From positions 211,718,026 to 211,782,025 of the forward strand of contig VDFB02358134.1 in assembly GCA_007258455.2 (NCBI GenBank): a stretch of 64,000 nt of DNA, given 5' to 3'. A program made the position numbers and the translations under genes. The notes under the pieces are model-generated. The model was given only the letters and a program-made list of their open reading frames with translations. It had not been told where the DNA came from and ran no database searches. Shown in pieces: positions 34,671 through 46,934 of this stretch; position 1 is the stretch's first letter, and each line of letters starts with the position of its first letter. Origin of the DNA: Sequoia sempervirens. Lineage: Eukaryota; Streptophyta; Pinopsida; Cupressales; Cupressaceae.

Positions 34671-35994
34671 TATGAATTCAAAATTCACCATGCTCCCTTT
34701 GGGTTTTAATTTTTGGCTATGCACCATCCCATGCCCTCAACAATTTTTATCGGCCACTTTTTGGTTATCATCACGAATTTTTCCACATGTCTACTTACCG
34801 CTCTCCAAAGGAGTTTTCTCCTTACTCTTCTATAGGCCTCAAAAATTCTCCTACGTGTCATCACCGTGGGTTAGTTTGATCACTTCCTCATCAAACCCCG
34901 CTTGCGTTCCACATAGCTCCCATTCACATAAGGATTTGGCATACCCCACTATCAACGTCTGTAGTAAACATTTTTCTACGTGTCTTCTCTGCGCAAGCTT
35001 TTAGTGAAGGAATAAAATATCAACCACAAGAAGTAAAATTCTACCACGCATCTATTCAATGCAAACTTCTTCAATGTAGGGGATAAAGAAAACTATAAGT
35101 TGTGGGATGCCTTTGCATGTTCTAACTTCATATCCCAAAGAGTAACACTTGTTTACATGAGGCTTTGTTGGACCACTACCATCATTTGCAAGGGATGCAC
35201 CTAAATGGAGGGCAACTAAATGCTTTGTCTCAAATATTTTCGGTTACAATGGCCAAGGGTGATCATTTCCTCAACATCATTGCTTAGATTTTGGGTCTTT
35301 TTGATTGTTGCTTGCCAAATGGTGAAGGCTCACTATAAATGCCGCTCTTTTCTTTCATTCCAAGTTCCCAGTTCTATGATTTCATAGTTCCAAAGGTTCC
35401 GAAAAATTTAGGTTACAAGTTTGAAGATCATATGCTTTTTGCCAGTTTTAGAATTACAGGATTGTTCGAGATAACAGCCCTTTGTATTGTTTAAATTATT
35501 GCAAGACTCACAGACTGTTCCTTTGTTCAGCCTCTCTATTTCTTATGCTATTGATAAACTTTATGTTGTGCTAGTATTTTTTGAATGGTTTATTTGTCAT
35601 ACTTCTATAATTTGATGCAATTTTGTTGGTTTAGATCATTTCTTTCAACTCTTTTTTTTAGTAAATGGGCCCAATTATTATTTTATGTCATTGAATTAGT
35701 TGTTCATGCTATTATCCTTAATTTCTACTATTCTAGGACATGGTAAATTTCTAAGAAAACCCTTAGATCATATCCAAAAGATAGGTTTATCATGCCTTTT
35801 GTCTAAATTTTGGCATATTTTCTTACTTAGATTCTTTATTTTATATCTGCTTCCTTTTCCCATTCTAAAATCCCATTCACAAAAGAAGCCAGCTTCTTTA
35901 AAAATCTGGAGGTCACTCAGTTTAGTGCAATAGGTCCCCCATGAACTGAGTTTCCCACAAAGGGCTATTACCTTGCCAATTTTTGGCATCAACA
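34671..35994 (+). repeat. 3' LTR of the Gypsy host element
   Basis: It begins TATGAATT, where the TG start has become TA, and ends 'ggcatcaaca'. It is about 1.32 kb against 1.29 kb for the 5' copy. I cannot make out a clear polypurine tract just upstream, so it is probably eroded. Confidence 0.85.
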
Positions 35995-35999
35995 GTCAT
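35995..35999. other. Target-site duplication (right), gtcat
   Basis: It follows the terminal CA of the 3' LTR and is identical to 9870-9874. Confidence 0.85.
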
Positions 36000-36960
36000 A
36001 AAGCACCCATTTTCCCATTATCCAATCTTAATGACCATGATCAATTTTTGTTAAATTTTTTTGAACCCAAGCAATGTATTTGATGTCCAAGGTAATGGAG
36101 ATATTTTGCAAATCTTCTTCCATAAAATTCACTTGGCGAGCTCACAAAATACAATCATTACAACCTAGAGTAGGTACATTCTTTGAGGTGAGCCTAACTC
36201 ATTCTTTGAAGGGATGATTTTACATGCAACTTATGGAGGGAACAAATAGAGGTATATCACCACCTCAAGCTTTTGTACAACAAAATGAGCTCTTAAGCTC
36301 TATGCCTCAAAAATAAATCAAACTTGGTAAGTAACTTCTCAAAAGTAAATTCTGATGCACCAATTTCAAAGAACATTTCATAAAGAAAGGTTTCCCTCTA
36401 CACAAAGGTTTTTTAATGATAGCTATGAGCAATGAGATACATAAATCACTTGCAAGCCACTAGAGGCATTAAGTCATTCCCTTTTGGCTCATAAATTTAG
36501 AGTTGGATTAGGCACAATATGTTATTCCACCATAGATTGAAGCTACTATTTTTCAAGTTCACAACCTTTATATAGCCCACCCATAAATGTGCTTATTGAG
36601 AGTCACTTACATGAGTTCTCCATTGTGGAATGTATGTCATTAGTAAGCCCTTTCTTAATAAGAAAAAATCTATTTCTCTTCACCCAAGATCGCATTAAGT
36701 GCAATGAGAGAGGATATGCACTAGAAGTTTACACAATCATGATGATAAGCACAATAGACAATGATTATTTTTAACCTTCAAAGAAATGATTTCATTTTAA
36801 TAGCACAAAAATGAAGTGTAAATTTTTATTGTTCAATTTTAACCAACATTACAATGGTGAGGTTGTTTGTGTTCAATTTTAGCCAACTTTGAGATAACTC
36901 ATTGTATTATTGATTTTAAACCCAAATTGAAAGATTATTTAGCTTAAGCATGAAATGAAA
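36000..36960. other. Non-coding flank right of the Gypsy host element
   Basis: AT-rich DNA without a recognisable gene, RNA or repeat array. The ORF at 36589-36774 has no family features. Confidence 0.4.
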
Positions 36961-37700
36961 AATCAAGTTGGATTATTGATGCAGGAGCATCCAGTGGTGT
37001 AAGGGCAATCTTGCATCACCCAAAAATAGTTAAATTTCAAGTTTATCATTTTTCAGATGTTTTTATATTTTTGGATACCCTTTTGTCATAATGAAATTCC
37101 CAATTCACGGTTTTTATTTTCTATTCCTGGGCTGAAAGATGTTGCAGTTTTAGTTTCCCAGATTTGCACCTGAAAATCTTCTGAGTTGGATTTGAGGCAC
37201 TTAGAGCTTCCGGAATGGCCCCGAAACTTGCCGAAATTGGCGTGTTGATTTCGAGCTCGTTCTTGACTTCGAGACCTTTCCAACGGTTCAAATAGTTCGC
37301 GAATCAGAGCCCCCGGATCAAAAGTTATGGCCCCGGGAAGTTGGCGCACTTTCTAGAAGATGCAATGCCAATGTTCTTTTGAAATTTGAACTTCAAGTTG
37401 TAATTTTCGGCGCCAAACCGCCTAAACTCAAATTTTAATGTTGTTTTGGCTCCAAACTAAAGAGGAGCTCTATTTATGGGTGGGTTTCTAGTATTTTTGG
37501 GTAACTTTTTGGGGACAAGCTCGCATATTGCGAAAGGGTTATTCTGTAGCTTTCTGTAGCTTGCATGTGTTGTAGAACTTGGAGATTTGAGATCCTCTGC
37601 ATGTAAGAAGCTCCATTTTCTAAATAATAAAATTATTCTCTTGTTTGTGGGTTATTTTATGTGTCTCGGGTTGTGCCCTCATCAATTATCCTTTCATCAA
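36961..37700 (+). repeat. LTR-like promoter fragment
   Basis: A less AT-rich stretch contains an 'atcaaaagttatggccc' motif (37317), a TATA-like 'ctctatttatggg' near 37470 and an 'aataataaaattatt' polyadenylation-like run near 37622. This order is what an LTR U3-R-U5 shows. No partner LTR or duplication was found, so it may be a solo or truncated LTR. Confidence 0.3.
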
Positions 37701-37874
37701 GTGTTGAGAAATACTTTTACAAAATCAAGTGAAATGATGTCATTCAAAGTGTTGATGAGCACTTTACTTTCCCAAGTGTTAATGATGGATGATTATGATA
37801 GAAACTTGAGATAGCTATACCTTTCTCAAATTGTAATCAATTTTTAAACCGTGAAGTGTTCTGGAAAGCTAAAA

Positions 37875-39139
37875 GTGGGATCTGTAAAATTCCTTAAAAA
37901 AAACTCAAAAAATTAAAGTGACCTCCTTTTATTGCCAAAATGTGAGCATGCTCTATACAGGAGCCAACATGAATAAAACACAAGGAAATTAGTCACATTA
38001 GCTAAGTTAAACCAAGCTCCCTATCAAATTTTTGAAATCACAAAACAAGGAAACCATGAATACAAAAACATGAAATAACAAGCAATGCATAATGAAATCC
38101 TAGCTAGTTACCCCAAACCTCCTCCCATAAGGGGATTGGTGCCATATTGATGTGGAATATTGGCCATTTCTCAATCCCTTTCATGAACAAGCTTCAAGAT
38201 TGTGATCAAATGATTAAATTGACACAAGATTGGTGCTAAAATGGTGAAAGATGTGTGATAGTGAAGATGAAATTGTGCATAGTAATTTTTCATTCAAAAG
38301 TGGATCCCTTTCTCATAGAAGTGAGTTCTATTTATAGAGAAAATGGTTGAATCAAGGGTTGAGATTTGTCTTCCCAATAAATGGTTGGTAATTGATGAGA
38401 GGATTGAAGGATGATTAACCTTGTGACGAGTATCATAAAGAGAAGATATTTGATGGGGATGTGTGTGCTCCCACATGTGTGAGCACATTTTGGGAAGAGA
38501 GTGTGTAAGAAGTAAAGGCTTGTGTAAGAGCCATCAAGGTTTGGTATAAGGGCTATTAAGGCTTATTTAAAATCCATAAAGGGTTGGTGTAAGAGCCACT
38601 AAGGCTTATGTAAGAGCCATTAACACTTATGTCATAGCCATTAAGGCTTGGTGTAAGAGCCATTAAGGCTTGGTGTGAGAGAAATTCAATGAAGGAAGTA
38701 AATGAAGGAGGAATATTCCATGGGAATATTCTTATGCGAGTGTGAGGGAAATTAGCTATTTAATTAATTTGAGAAAATTAATTAGTTGTGCAAGTTGGAG
38801 GAATAAGAGCTTCTCATTAAATAATTTATTTATTTAGCAAAAGGGGAGATTTTTGACATTTAATTAAATAGTTAGAATTATTTAATCAAATGGGAAGACA
38901 TAAAAAAACTAATTAAATAATTTGCATTATCTATATAAATGAGATGAAAATTAGTATGAAGAGGGATGAATTAATCCAATAAAATTGATTATTTGATTAA
39001 TAGAAGAAAATGATAAATTTAATTAAAAAATTTAGATCATTTAATTAAATAGTTAGAAACAAGGTGATCTAGGATGAAATAGTGTTAATAATCCAATTCA
39101 GATTCGTAATATCGATTAGGAAAATTTTAATTATCTACA
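37875..39139 (-). repeat. LTR-like sequence, minus orientation
   Basis: On the minus strand it starts TGTAGATAATT (at 39139). It has the same ttaattaaat-rich block as the LTRs of the left-edge element and D, and a TATA box 'ctctataaatagaac' (about 38326-38340). The homology between segment copies A and B begins right after it, so it probably interrupted copy A. Its other end and any target duplication could not be fixed. The stretch around 38520-38680 has a local 'gtgtaagagccattaagg' repeat. Confidence 0.45.
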
Positions 39140-41777
39140 CTAACATTTCATGGTCTTTGGTACATAAGAGGAAGAAAGGTCCTCAAAAAAATAGTTTCAA
39201 TTTATTATAATGTGTATTTTTATTCGTATATTATGGAAGCAAATAGAACAAGATTTAGTTTTGGGATTCCAACCTTGGCCCCCTTTGGCTTTGTACTATT
39301 ATTAGCTTGTTACAATATTGTAGATTAATCTCACTTAGCCTTGTTGTATGCTTGTTTTAGTGGGTTTCATGGTTGGCTGACTTAGAATAATACAAGGGAT
39401 TGGTCCCTTTCAAAAAGATATCACTTTTTGGTCCATAGGTCTAGTAAGATAGAAATTACAAATTAAATTAATAAAATTAAAATCAAACTATGGAACTCAA
39501 CCTATGATTCTTGAACATATTTTTTTTAATTCTTCCTATATGTGGTTTCTCTTACTATATTTGCAAGTATAATTTTGAAAGGTATTGGACCTTTGAGCCA
39601 CTAGTATTGGGCTAGAGAAGTATAATGACATGTTTGATGATGTATTCAAATACTTTTAATCCAAAAATGCTCATATGTTGTTGTAAATGGACACAACCCA
39701 ATGTCTTCCACCTAAAATTTCCCTAATAGTCGAAAGTAAAAGATTGAGATAACTAGTAGATTATGAGAAGATTGACTTTATATGAAAAACTATTTCTTTG
39801 AAAAGTACCACACCATTTTTCCAAAATGATAAGTTTACATCTTGATATATATGATAAACACAAGAAAAACCCAATTGGTGAACAAACTCAAAACTACACC
39901 ACTTTGTAATCACCCTAGAAAATTTACATGGGACTCATGTTTGAAAAGGAAGGTTAGTTGACATTTCATTTTTTTCCCTAGCTTTATATGATCCTCTTGT
40001 TAATGTTTAAATAAAAATTATACCTCTAAGGGTGAAGTTTTAGTGATTGCATCTCTTAATATTGACACAATTTCTAACATTCAATAATCCAGGAAATCAT
40101 GCCCTTTTTGAGGTGAAGTTTCTAAGAGGGATGTAGAGGCGATAAGGTATGAATCTAAATCCTCATATAGGAATTAGATAGAGGTAAAAAAAAGTGTCTT
40201 GTAGAGAAAGGTTAATCATTAGATGCTTATATGATAACCTAAGAAGGGATTAGATAGGAAGCCTTTGATATAATTAATCATAGTTCTTATGTTTTATATT
40301 TTGATTACCTATGTTCAGAGGATCGATGCCAAAATATAATTTTAAGTATTTTGATTTTATACCCAAGGGATTAGATTACATGATCACAATCCACGTACAA
40401 AATAAAATAAAATTAGAACTTATAAAATATAAAAACTAATAAATTCATATATAATCTAATCTACATAAATTTACATGAATTTACAATCCAATATGTAAAT
40501 TGATATAAATTTATAATCTAATCTATAGAAGTTGATATAAAATATTAGAATCCATACAACTTAAGTTATATAAATAAATAAAAATATAATTTGATTGATT
40601 TGTATGAATTAATATGAATTGATATTAGTTTATAATTTATATATATAAATTTTACGCATTGACAATCTATACATTCTAATACATATGAGTTGATATAAAT
40701 ATACAATATATGTAATTTAATCTATATAAAGTAATATACATATGAATTGTTATCAATTGAATGAGCCCAAGTCCACAAAAGATTGTGCTGCTTTTGTCCA
40801 CTTCTAAGAACGAATATAATAACACTAAAGAATATAATAGCATCTCTCTTTTGAGGAAAATAAGGATGGATCATACGACGTTGGAAACACTTTCAAAGAT
40901 CGAGGAAATCAATAGCTTTTAGAAGAAGACTGACAGAGTTTTAGAAGACAGTGGATGAAGAATATCATCACAAAAGGACTTAGATAGAGCAAAGTGCTTC
41001 CGAATAATTTTTAATTGAATCATATTTTTGGTATTCGGTACAAACTTTACTGATGAAAATTACTGTTTATTATAATAAACATTAACAATAATTGACTACC
41101 AGCAACATCACAGACAAAAACTTTATTTTCTTTATTTCATTGTGCGCCAAATTATCAAGGATATGCTACACCGCCGTGTAATTGGGTACACCATCAAATT
41201 AAGAAAATAATATTTGGGTTGTGGCTATATGTTGGGAGAATAATTTACTGTCAAATTTTATAAATAAATAAATATTTTTGTCATGTCATTTGAAGAATTT
41301 GGGGAGTTTAGGGTTTAATTAAACAGAAAGTTGGAAATGGTTTATATTTTATGTGGAAAGATAATTTTAAATCTAAGTCATAGTGAAATAAAAATTATTA
41401 ATTGCACAATATGAAAAGTTATAATCTACATTTCATACATGAGATGTAATTCTAAATCTGAATATGTATAATCAAAGTATTCTACTTATAGAAATTTAAG
41501 TATAATTATTTGTTATAATGGTAAATTTGAATACCTGTGCTTGCTTGTTTAATTTTTCCCCTATTTGATGGAATAAATTTATACAATTACATATCGACAA
41601 ATGTCAACCCCTTGTGTAAAGTTGGACTCATTCTACTATCACCCCTCACCATTGACACTAATTCCCATGCATTCACTCGTATATATACCCATATACCACA
41701 CTGGTATTAGCACTTTCCTAGGCTTTTAAGATTGTGACATTTGTCAATATGTAATTATATTAAGGTGCTCCATCAAA
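39140..41777. repeat. Duplicated segment, copy A (uninterrupted)
   Basis: Collinear with copy B: 39140-39664 matches 44069-44599, 39665-41213 matches 56421-58339, and 41214 to about 41700 matches 63722-64000. Shared landmarks include 'acatttcatggtct', 'gggattggtccctttcaaaaa' (39396), 'ggacacaacccaatgtc' and 'caccatcaaattaaga'. It holds no intact gene. The block 40380-40760 is an AT-rich imperfect repeat with 'gatataaatttataatct' units. A LINE-like tail is possible at 39396-39416, but the homology continues past it. Confidence 0.7.
41564..41777. mobile_element. MITE-like inverted-repeat element
   Basis: Arms of 43 bases at 41564-41606 and 41735-41777 are inverted copies of each other. Both begin tttgatgga and share 'aattacatat' and 'gacaaatgtca'; about 10 mismatches lie in the inner part of the arm. 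The unit is 214 bases with no ORF. The left arm is also present in copy B (about 63868-63913), so insertion predates the duplication. No clear target duplication is visible. Confidence 0.5.
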
Positions 41778-41969
41778 TTGAGTTTAAAGTTACATGAGAA
41801 TTGCCATGGGTATCTAAATTTCACCTTTACAATCTATAATGCTATGAAAATCTCACCAAAATAGATTCTAAAGATGAATTTTGGATGCCCACTTATTTTC
41901 CAATTAAATCTTAAGCTTGCTATGGACATAGTGCATTGTCACATGAACATATTAAAAATTGTTGTAATT

Positions 41970-42274
41970 GTTAATGGTCCCTTGAACTGCTGGTGAAGTT
42001 GAATGGTTCTAAATGAGCCCACCAAGGATCAAGTCTTGTTGAGTGCAAGGCCCCAACATCATAAGGGATCAAGTCGGGATACTCCTATAGACACCCCTCA
42101 ATCCTCAGCTCTTAGCTAAAGAGGTTCAACCTATGGCTTGTTCTCATGTATCAGGTAATGGATACCCCTCAATCCTTGGCTCTTAGCTAAAGAGGTTCAG
42201 CTTATGGCTCCTACTCTCTTATCAGGGAGGAAAATGAATCTGGGTTTGATATAAAACCCTCCATCAAAAAAAAG
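41970..42274 (+). mobile_element. SINE-like retroposon
   Basis: About 305 bases end in a short A-rich tail (catcaaaaaaaag). They are flanked by a perfect 10-bp duplication, tgttgtaatt, at 41960-41969 and 42275-42284. The interior has a B-box-like 'ggatcaagtct' (about 42028) and no ORF. A unit of about 70 bases ('cccctcaatcct' ... 'agctaaagaggttca') is tandemly duplicated inside it. The flanking repeats plus A tail indicate retroposition. Whether it is a SINE or a truncated LINE end is not settled. Confidence 0.5.
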
Positions 42275-42339
42275 TGTTGTAATTTTATTAAAAGTTGGGT
42301 TTCTTGAATTATGCTACCTACTTATCCCTTTCACGCATT

Positions 42340-42780
42340 TCTACATATTTTTCATAAATAAGTATAAATACAAGGTTCTTTCACTCATTTTATACCTGGA
42401 AATTTGAATGAGCATCCTTATAGAAAATTTGAATTCACAAGAGAATTCAATGGCTTATTATCAAGCATCAAGCATCATGTCAACGTCTTCATGCATCATG
42501 TTTGTTTTTGAGCAAACAATTGTGATGTAGGGTTTTATGATTCAAGCTAGCATTCTATTCAAGATTCGTCACATTCAAGCAAGATTCAAGATCTACATCC
42601 ATTGGAGCCATCTCATACATGTTTGCATCCTCTTATTACTAGGGTTTGGTCAATTGCAACATCATATTGTGTTCATTCATCATTCTCCATTCTTATTTCA
42701 TTTCATTTCAAGGTTTGATTACCAAAATGGGGTCTGACCAAGGAAAACCCCTTTCTACTAACAAAAAAACATTTTCCCCT
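42340..42780 (+). repeat. LTR fragment, plus orientation
   Basis: It contains 'ataagtataaatacaagg' as a TATA region and a downstream 'gatgtagggttt' motif. Both are shared in inverted orientation with 3530-3850. No boundaries or partner LTR were found. From 42780 to 44045 I see no gene, only AT-rich decayed sequence. Confidence 0.45.
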
Positions 42781-44045
42781 CTCTTTAGTGTGTGATTTGG
42801 AGGTTTATGTTGAAGACACATTGAGGAGAAAGTTTGGAGAAAGCTATCAAAGTTGTCACCTTGCATTGAAGATCATTGGAAGACTCCTACAGGTTGCAAA
42901 ATAGGGTTTCAGATCTAGAAATTAATTGGAAATGATAGAGCAGACATTAAGGAGAAGATTCAAACTTTGAAGTTTTAGAAAATCCTAATTTGAATGTTAC
43001 ATAATTAGTTCTAGCATTGAGTTCCAGTATAGGTCATTTTCATGTAATTTGCAATTCCAGAAACCTTTTGACAAATTTTAGTTTCTTCCTAAAAACCCTA
43101 GTCTGTGACTAAATTGCCCAGACTGGCATATGAGTCCTAACAGGCTTTAAAATCATTTTTTTCAAAATTTTAGGCCTTCATCTAGTTTGCTTCAAATTTC
43201 CAAGTTCATACATTTCATCTTGTAGTTCTCTATTGTGTTTTACATACTTTTCTAGGTCATTCAGTGAAAGATTGCATTATATTAGTGTTTAACAATGTTA
43301 GATCCCACATTTCATTTGTCTTTTCAAGCCCTAGCTTTGTGGTGAACCCTCATTAGTTTATAATCAAACCCTAGGACAGCCCTATTGCAAGATCTCTTTC
43401 CCCTACTTCATCATTGGGTTGAGATCTCTAGGTTTTTCCTTGAATGAGAGTGCAAAGATGGTTATTCTATCTCCCAAGCATAGAAGCAACAAAATGCAAC
43501 CTTTTAAATCCTAATAGTTTCATTTTCACCCACATGAATTTTACCTACATCTTGGTGAATTTTGACATTTCCAAGGCTCTTCTAGTATATATTATTCTTG
43601 AAGTGAAGGATCATTCTTAGGTTTAACCTCTCTATTATGAAGGCATTCCCTTCAATTTTTGATAGTGACTTGAATCTATTCACTCGGATTTGAACTATAC
43701 CCTCACCAAACATAAGGATGTTGGTGCAACTTCTTGGTCGTAGGATTCTCTCCCCCACCATCTCACTATCGATTCTCATGCTTAGACTCTCATAGTGATA
43801 CCTTGTAGTTTAGATACTCCTCTTGTGCTAGCTATTCATGCTCCTCTAGAGCCTCTAGTTAATTCCTCAATATCTCTAATTGATCATTTTATATTAATTA
43901 TCCCTACTCATAAGTATATATGGGGTGCTAATAATTTATTATCCTTAAGTTACAATATAGATATCCTCCCTTAAGGGTAGATAAACAAATATCTCCAACT
44001 TCCTTACATCCTTTTGTTAATACATTTGTTGTAGGCTCACTTCCT

Positions 44046-44261
44046 ATGGATTTATGTTTCAATGGTGAATATGGTAACATTTCATGGTCTATGGTACATC
44101 AGAGGAAGAAAGGTCCCCAAAAAATAGTTTTAAGTGCTTACAATGTGTATTTTGATTCCTTTATTATGGAAGAAAATAGAGCTACATTTAGTTTATGGAT
44201 TCCAATCTTGGCCTCCTTTGGCTTTGTTGTGTTATTGGCTTGTTACACTATTATAGATTAA
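44046..44261 (+). CDS. Unrecognised 71-codon ORF
   Basis: An ATG-started frame across the start of copy B. It has a basic middle (HQRKKGPQK) and a hydrophobic C-terminus (LASFGFVVLLACY) that could span a membrane. The equivalent in copy A is broken by stops, so it is probably a decayed repeat ORF. I do not recognise a family and doubt it is expressed. Confidence 0.12.
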   Translation: MDLCFNGEYGNISWSMVHQRKKGPQKIVLSAYNVYFDSFIMEENRATFSLWIPILASFGFVVLLACYTIID

Positions 44262-44604
44262 TCTCGCATAGCCTTGTTGTTTGATTTTTTTTAGTGCATT
44301 TCATAGGTGGTTGACTTAGAATAATACAAGGGATTGGTCCCTTTCAAAAATATATCACATTTTGGTCCATAGGTCTAGTAAGAAAGAAATTACAAATATA
44401 ATTAGTAAAATTAAAATCAAACTATGGAACTCAACCTATGATTCTTGAACATATTTTTTTTACTTCTTTAGGACTATATGTGGTTTTTCTTGCTACATTT
44501 GTAAGTATAATTTTGAAAGGTATTAGGCCTTTGAGTCACTAGTATTGGGTTGGAGAAGTATGACATGTTTGATGATGTATTTAAATACTTTTACTCAACA
44601 AATG

Positions 44605-45818
44605 TGTTGGATGATGTGGATGTGTTGCTGATAAGTGGTTGTCATTGATGTCAACACTATTAGCATTTGGTGTATTAATGGTTGTATATGTCAAGGATAT
44701 TGAGAAAATTGTAAAAGAAAGTGTTCCAGGTTCCCTATGGAACTGTGCAGGTCATGAAGTCGTCTTGTTTTGTATGTTGAAGTTCAGCTTGCTGTGGACT
44801 AAAGGGTCTATTCTTCAGAGTATCTAGATCATCTACCAAAAGTTTGAGAGGTCCACATAATGATTTGATCATGTTGTGGTCTAACAGTGTTTCTGTGGTC
44901 TCTATCAATTTTCCCAAGTGAAGTTTGTGTGATTCTAGAAATATTAGTTGGTGTGGATGTTTCTTTGTTATTTCTTGATGTTTTTAGATGTCTCTAGATC
45001 ATGATCTATCTTTGTGGTACGTCCACATTAATCTGTGTGCTCGTGGTTGAATATTTTTCTTGCGCATATTAGATTTTTCATGTTCCTAGCCGACATGATG
45101 ATAGTAACATGTTATGGATCTTCGAGGTGAAATTAATTGAAGTCTTTTTTTGTTAGAGTTATTAATTTGGGTCCCCACTATGTTGTGGTTGACCTTGGTG
45201 GATTCACATTAAAAATTTATTTATAAATTTGGAACGACATTGAAAATATGTTTTATTTTCCTGACCGACTAAGTAGTTGATGAAATCTCATGTAGCAGAT
45301 ATATAAGAGTGTGTACTTCATGTGTTGGGTATGCTCTTGTGTGTGTATGTGTGAATTCCATTCGATTGCAGACCAGAGTGTGAAGAAGTTCAAGCAAAGT
45401 GTGAAGTACTTTGAATGAAAAAGTGGAGTTTTTTGTGCTTAATTGGAACTGTAATCAAGCTTTTGTAGAAGCTATTTTCTCAGTTCATACCCTCTGGATT
45501 TTAATCCTACTTTGTATTGTTGGGCAGTGAGCCCCTTCTATAATTGAGCAGTGAGCTCTAGGTAGTGTGCATGAATGCATTTGCATTCCCCTTATTGATT
45601 TGTTATACTTTTAAAAGGGTATAATCTTGTGGACTAACATCCACTGTGGTTTTTCCCATAATAGGGTTTCCACGTAAAAAGTATTGGTGTTCGTTGTCTC
45701 TCTAATGTGTTAATTGTTTATTCATTAGTTCAGGGATTATGTTAAGTTTGGAAAGTTTTTTATTTTGTGACAACTAATTCATGCCCCCTCTCACTTGTCT
45801 ATCTTTGTTTTTCCAACA
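44605..45818 (+). repeat. 5' LTR of Copia B1
   Basis: 1214 bases, from TGTTGGATG to CCAACA. It pairs with 55192-56420. The 62-codon frame inside it (44639-44827) is not a gene. Confidence 0.88.
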
Positions 45819-45820
45819 AT

Positions 45821-45832
45821 TGGTGTCAGAGC
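45821..45832 (+). other. Primer-binding site of Copia B1
   Basis: 'tggtgtcagagc' lies two bases after the 5' LTR. It differs by one base from the complement of the initiator methionine tRNA 3' end (tggtatcagagc), the usual primer of plant Copia elements. Confidence 0.85.
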
Positions 45833-45873
45833 AGGTTCCTTTGAAGAAGTCTAACAGCTTGAGGTTATCTGTA

Positions 45874-46910
45874 ATGGCAACATTCAAGAAGGACAGTCTA
45901 AGATTTGATGGAACTAAGCACTCACTGTGGAAAGTTAGGGTGAAATGTCACCTAAGGTGTATTGGTGAAGCCTGAACTAGAAGATTACAAAAGATCCATA
46001 TGTTATTCCTTAGAATGGCCCCTCCACTGTTGATGAGATCAAAGATGTTGAAAGTACTATTAGGGCTATTGAAGCTTTGGTGAGTGCTCTAAAAAATTTG
46101 GAGATGGAAAATGTGGTAGGACTGCAGATAGCTCATGAGATTTGGACAAAGCTAGAAACTTTCTATGAAGGAGATGCATAGGTGAGGATGGCTAAGATAC
46201 AGAGTCTAAAATGCAAGTATGAGAATTTGAAGATGGGTGAAGATAAAAATATCACTTCTTTTACGCAAAGAGTGAATGAAATTGTGATGGGTATTACATG
46301 TGTTGGTGGTTCTCTAGATGAACATGAAATTGTGGCTAAGATACTCAGATTCTTGTATCCCTCCTACAAAGTGAAGGCTCACACTATTGAAGAGCTCAAA
46401 TTAGTAATACAGATGCCAAGAGACACACTGGTTGGTAAGCTTGCTGCTTTTGAATTAAGTGAATTTGATGAATCTATTATGAAGACTAAATCAACATTCA
46501 AGGCTACTGTATCTAGAAGTAATAAGCAAAGATATGGTCTGGGAGAATGTTCCAAAAAGATATCCAAGTATGATGAAGAATTGAAGTAGCTTGAAGATAA
46601 AGAAAGAGCAGTAGAAGAATTGGAAGCACTGATTGTAAAGAAAGAAGGCAAAAGAAAAGGTAAGTATGAAGGAGTGTTACCTATTAAATGTTTTTCATGC
46701 AGTAAAATAGGTCATTTTGCATCAAGATGTCCTAAAATAGCTCCTAGATCTAAGCCTAACAAGTCAAGATTACAAATGAAATATTACTTTCCTGAAGGAG
46801 TGAATAATGATGATTCTGATAAAGATAATGTAAATAAAGATGAATGGGTTTTTATTGCTACCATTGAAAATAGTCTTATGGCTACTGAATCTACTAAAAG
46901 ATGAGAAAAC
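45874..46910 (+). pseudogene. gag: gag of Copia B1
   Basis: It starts with ATG at 45874 ('MATFKKDSLRFDGTKHSLWK', the Copia gag opening). A break lies between 45975 and 46182. A clean 135-codon piece (46182-46589) carries the UBN2-type gag helices ('SLKCKYENLKMGEDKNITSF', 'VAKILRFLYPSYKVK'). After one TAG and a coiled Lys/Glu stretch, the zinc knuckle CFSCSKIGHFASRC (C-x2-C-x4-H-x4-C, all four ligands intact) lies at about 46688-46732. Gag builds the particle and binds RNA. Stops and a shift make it a pseudogene. Confidence 0.8.
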
Positions 46911-46934
46911 TCTTGCAACCTGAGTTGAAGAAAA

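Larger units (their letters stand above)
9875..35994 (+). mobile_element. Ty3/Gypsy LTR retrotransposon (Tat-like), degenerate, split by element D
   Basis: The two LTRs (9875-11165 and 34671-35994) are flanked by a perfect 5-bp target duplication, gtcat, at 9870-9874 and 35995-35999. The interior carries gag, protease, extra RNase H, reverse transcriptase, RNase H, integrase, an antisense ORF and a further sense ORF, in that order. Without the 12.1-kb insertion D (15238-27307) it would be about 14 kb. Every coding segment has stops or frameshifts. By-eye LTR divergence is roughly 15%, so it is old. The RT-IN order defines Ty3/Gypsy. The duplicated RNase H and the ORFs after integrase suggest the Tat/Ogre group, which is inference. 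Confidence 0.9.

Noticed and set aside
37086..37349. 87-codon minus ORF
   Set aside because: It lies in an LTR-like non-coding stretch, shows no motif, and is explained by locally higher GC content.
39390..39420. LINE 3' end at 'gggattggtccctttcaaaaa'
   Set aside because: The tail looks LINE-like, but homology between the two segment copies continues well past it and no reverse transcriptase text precedes it.
36000..44068. Host genes, tRNA or rRNA genes between the large elements
   Set aside because: I looked for long ORFs, splice-linked coding text and tRNA-like folds on both strands and saw none that I could support.
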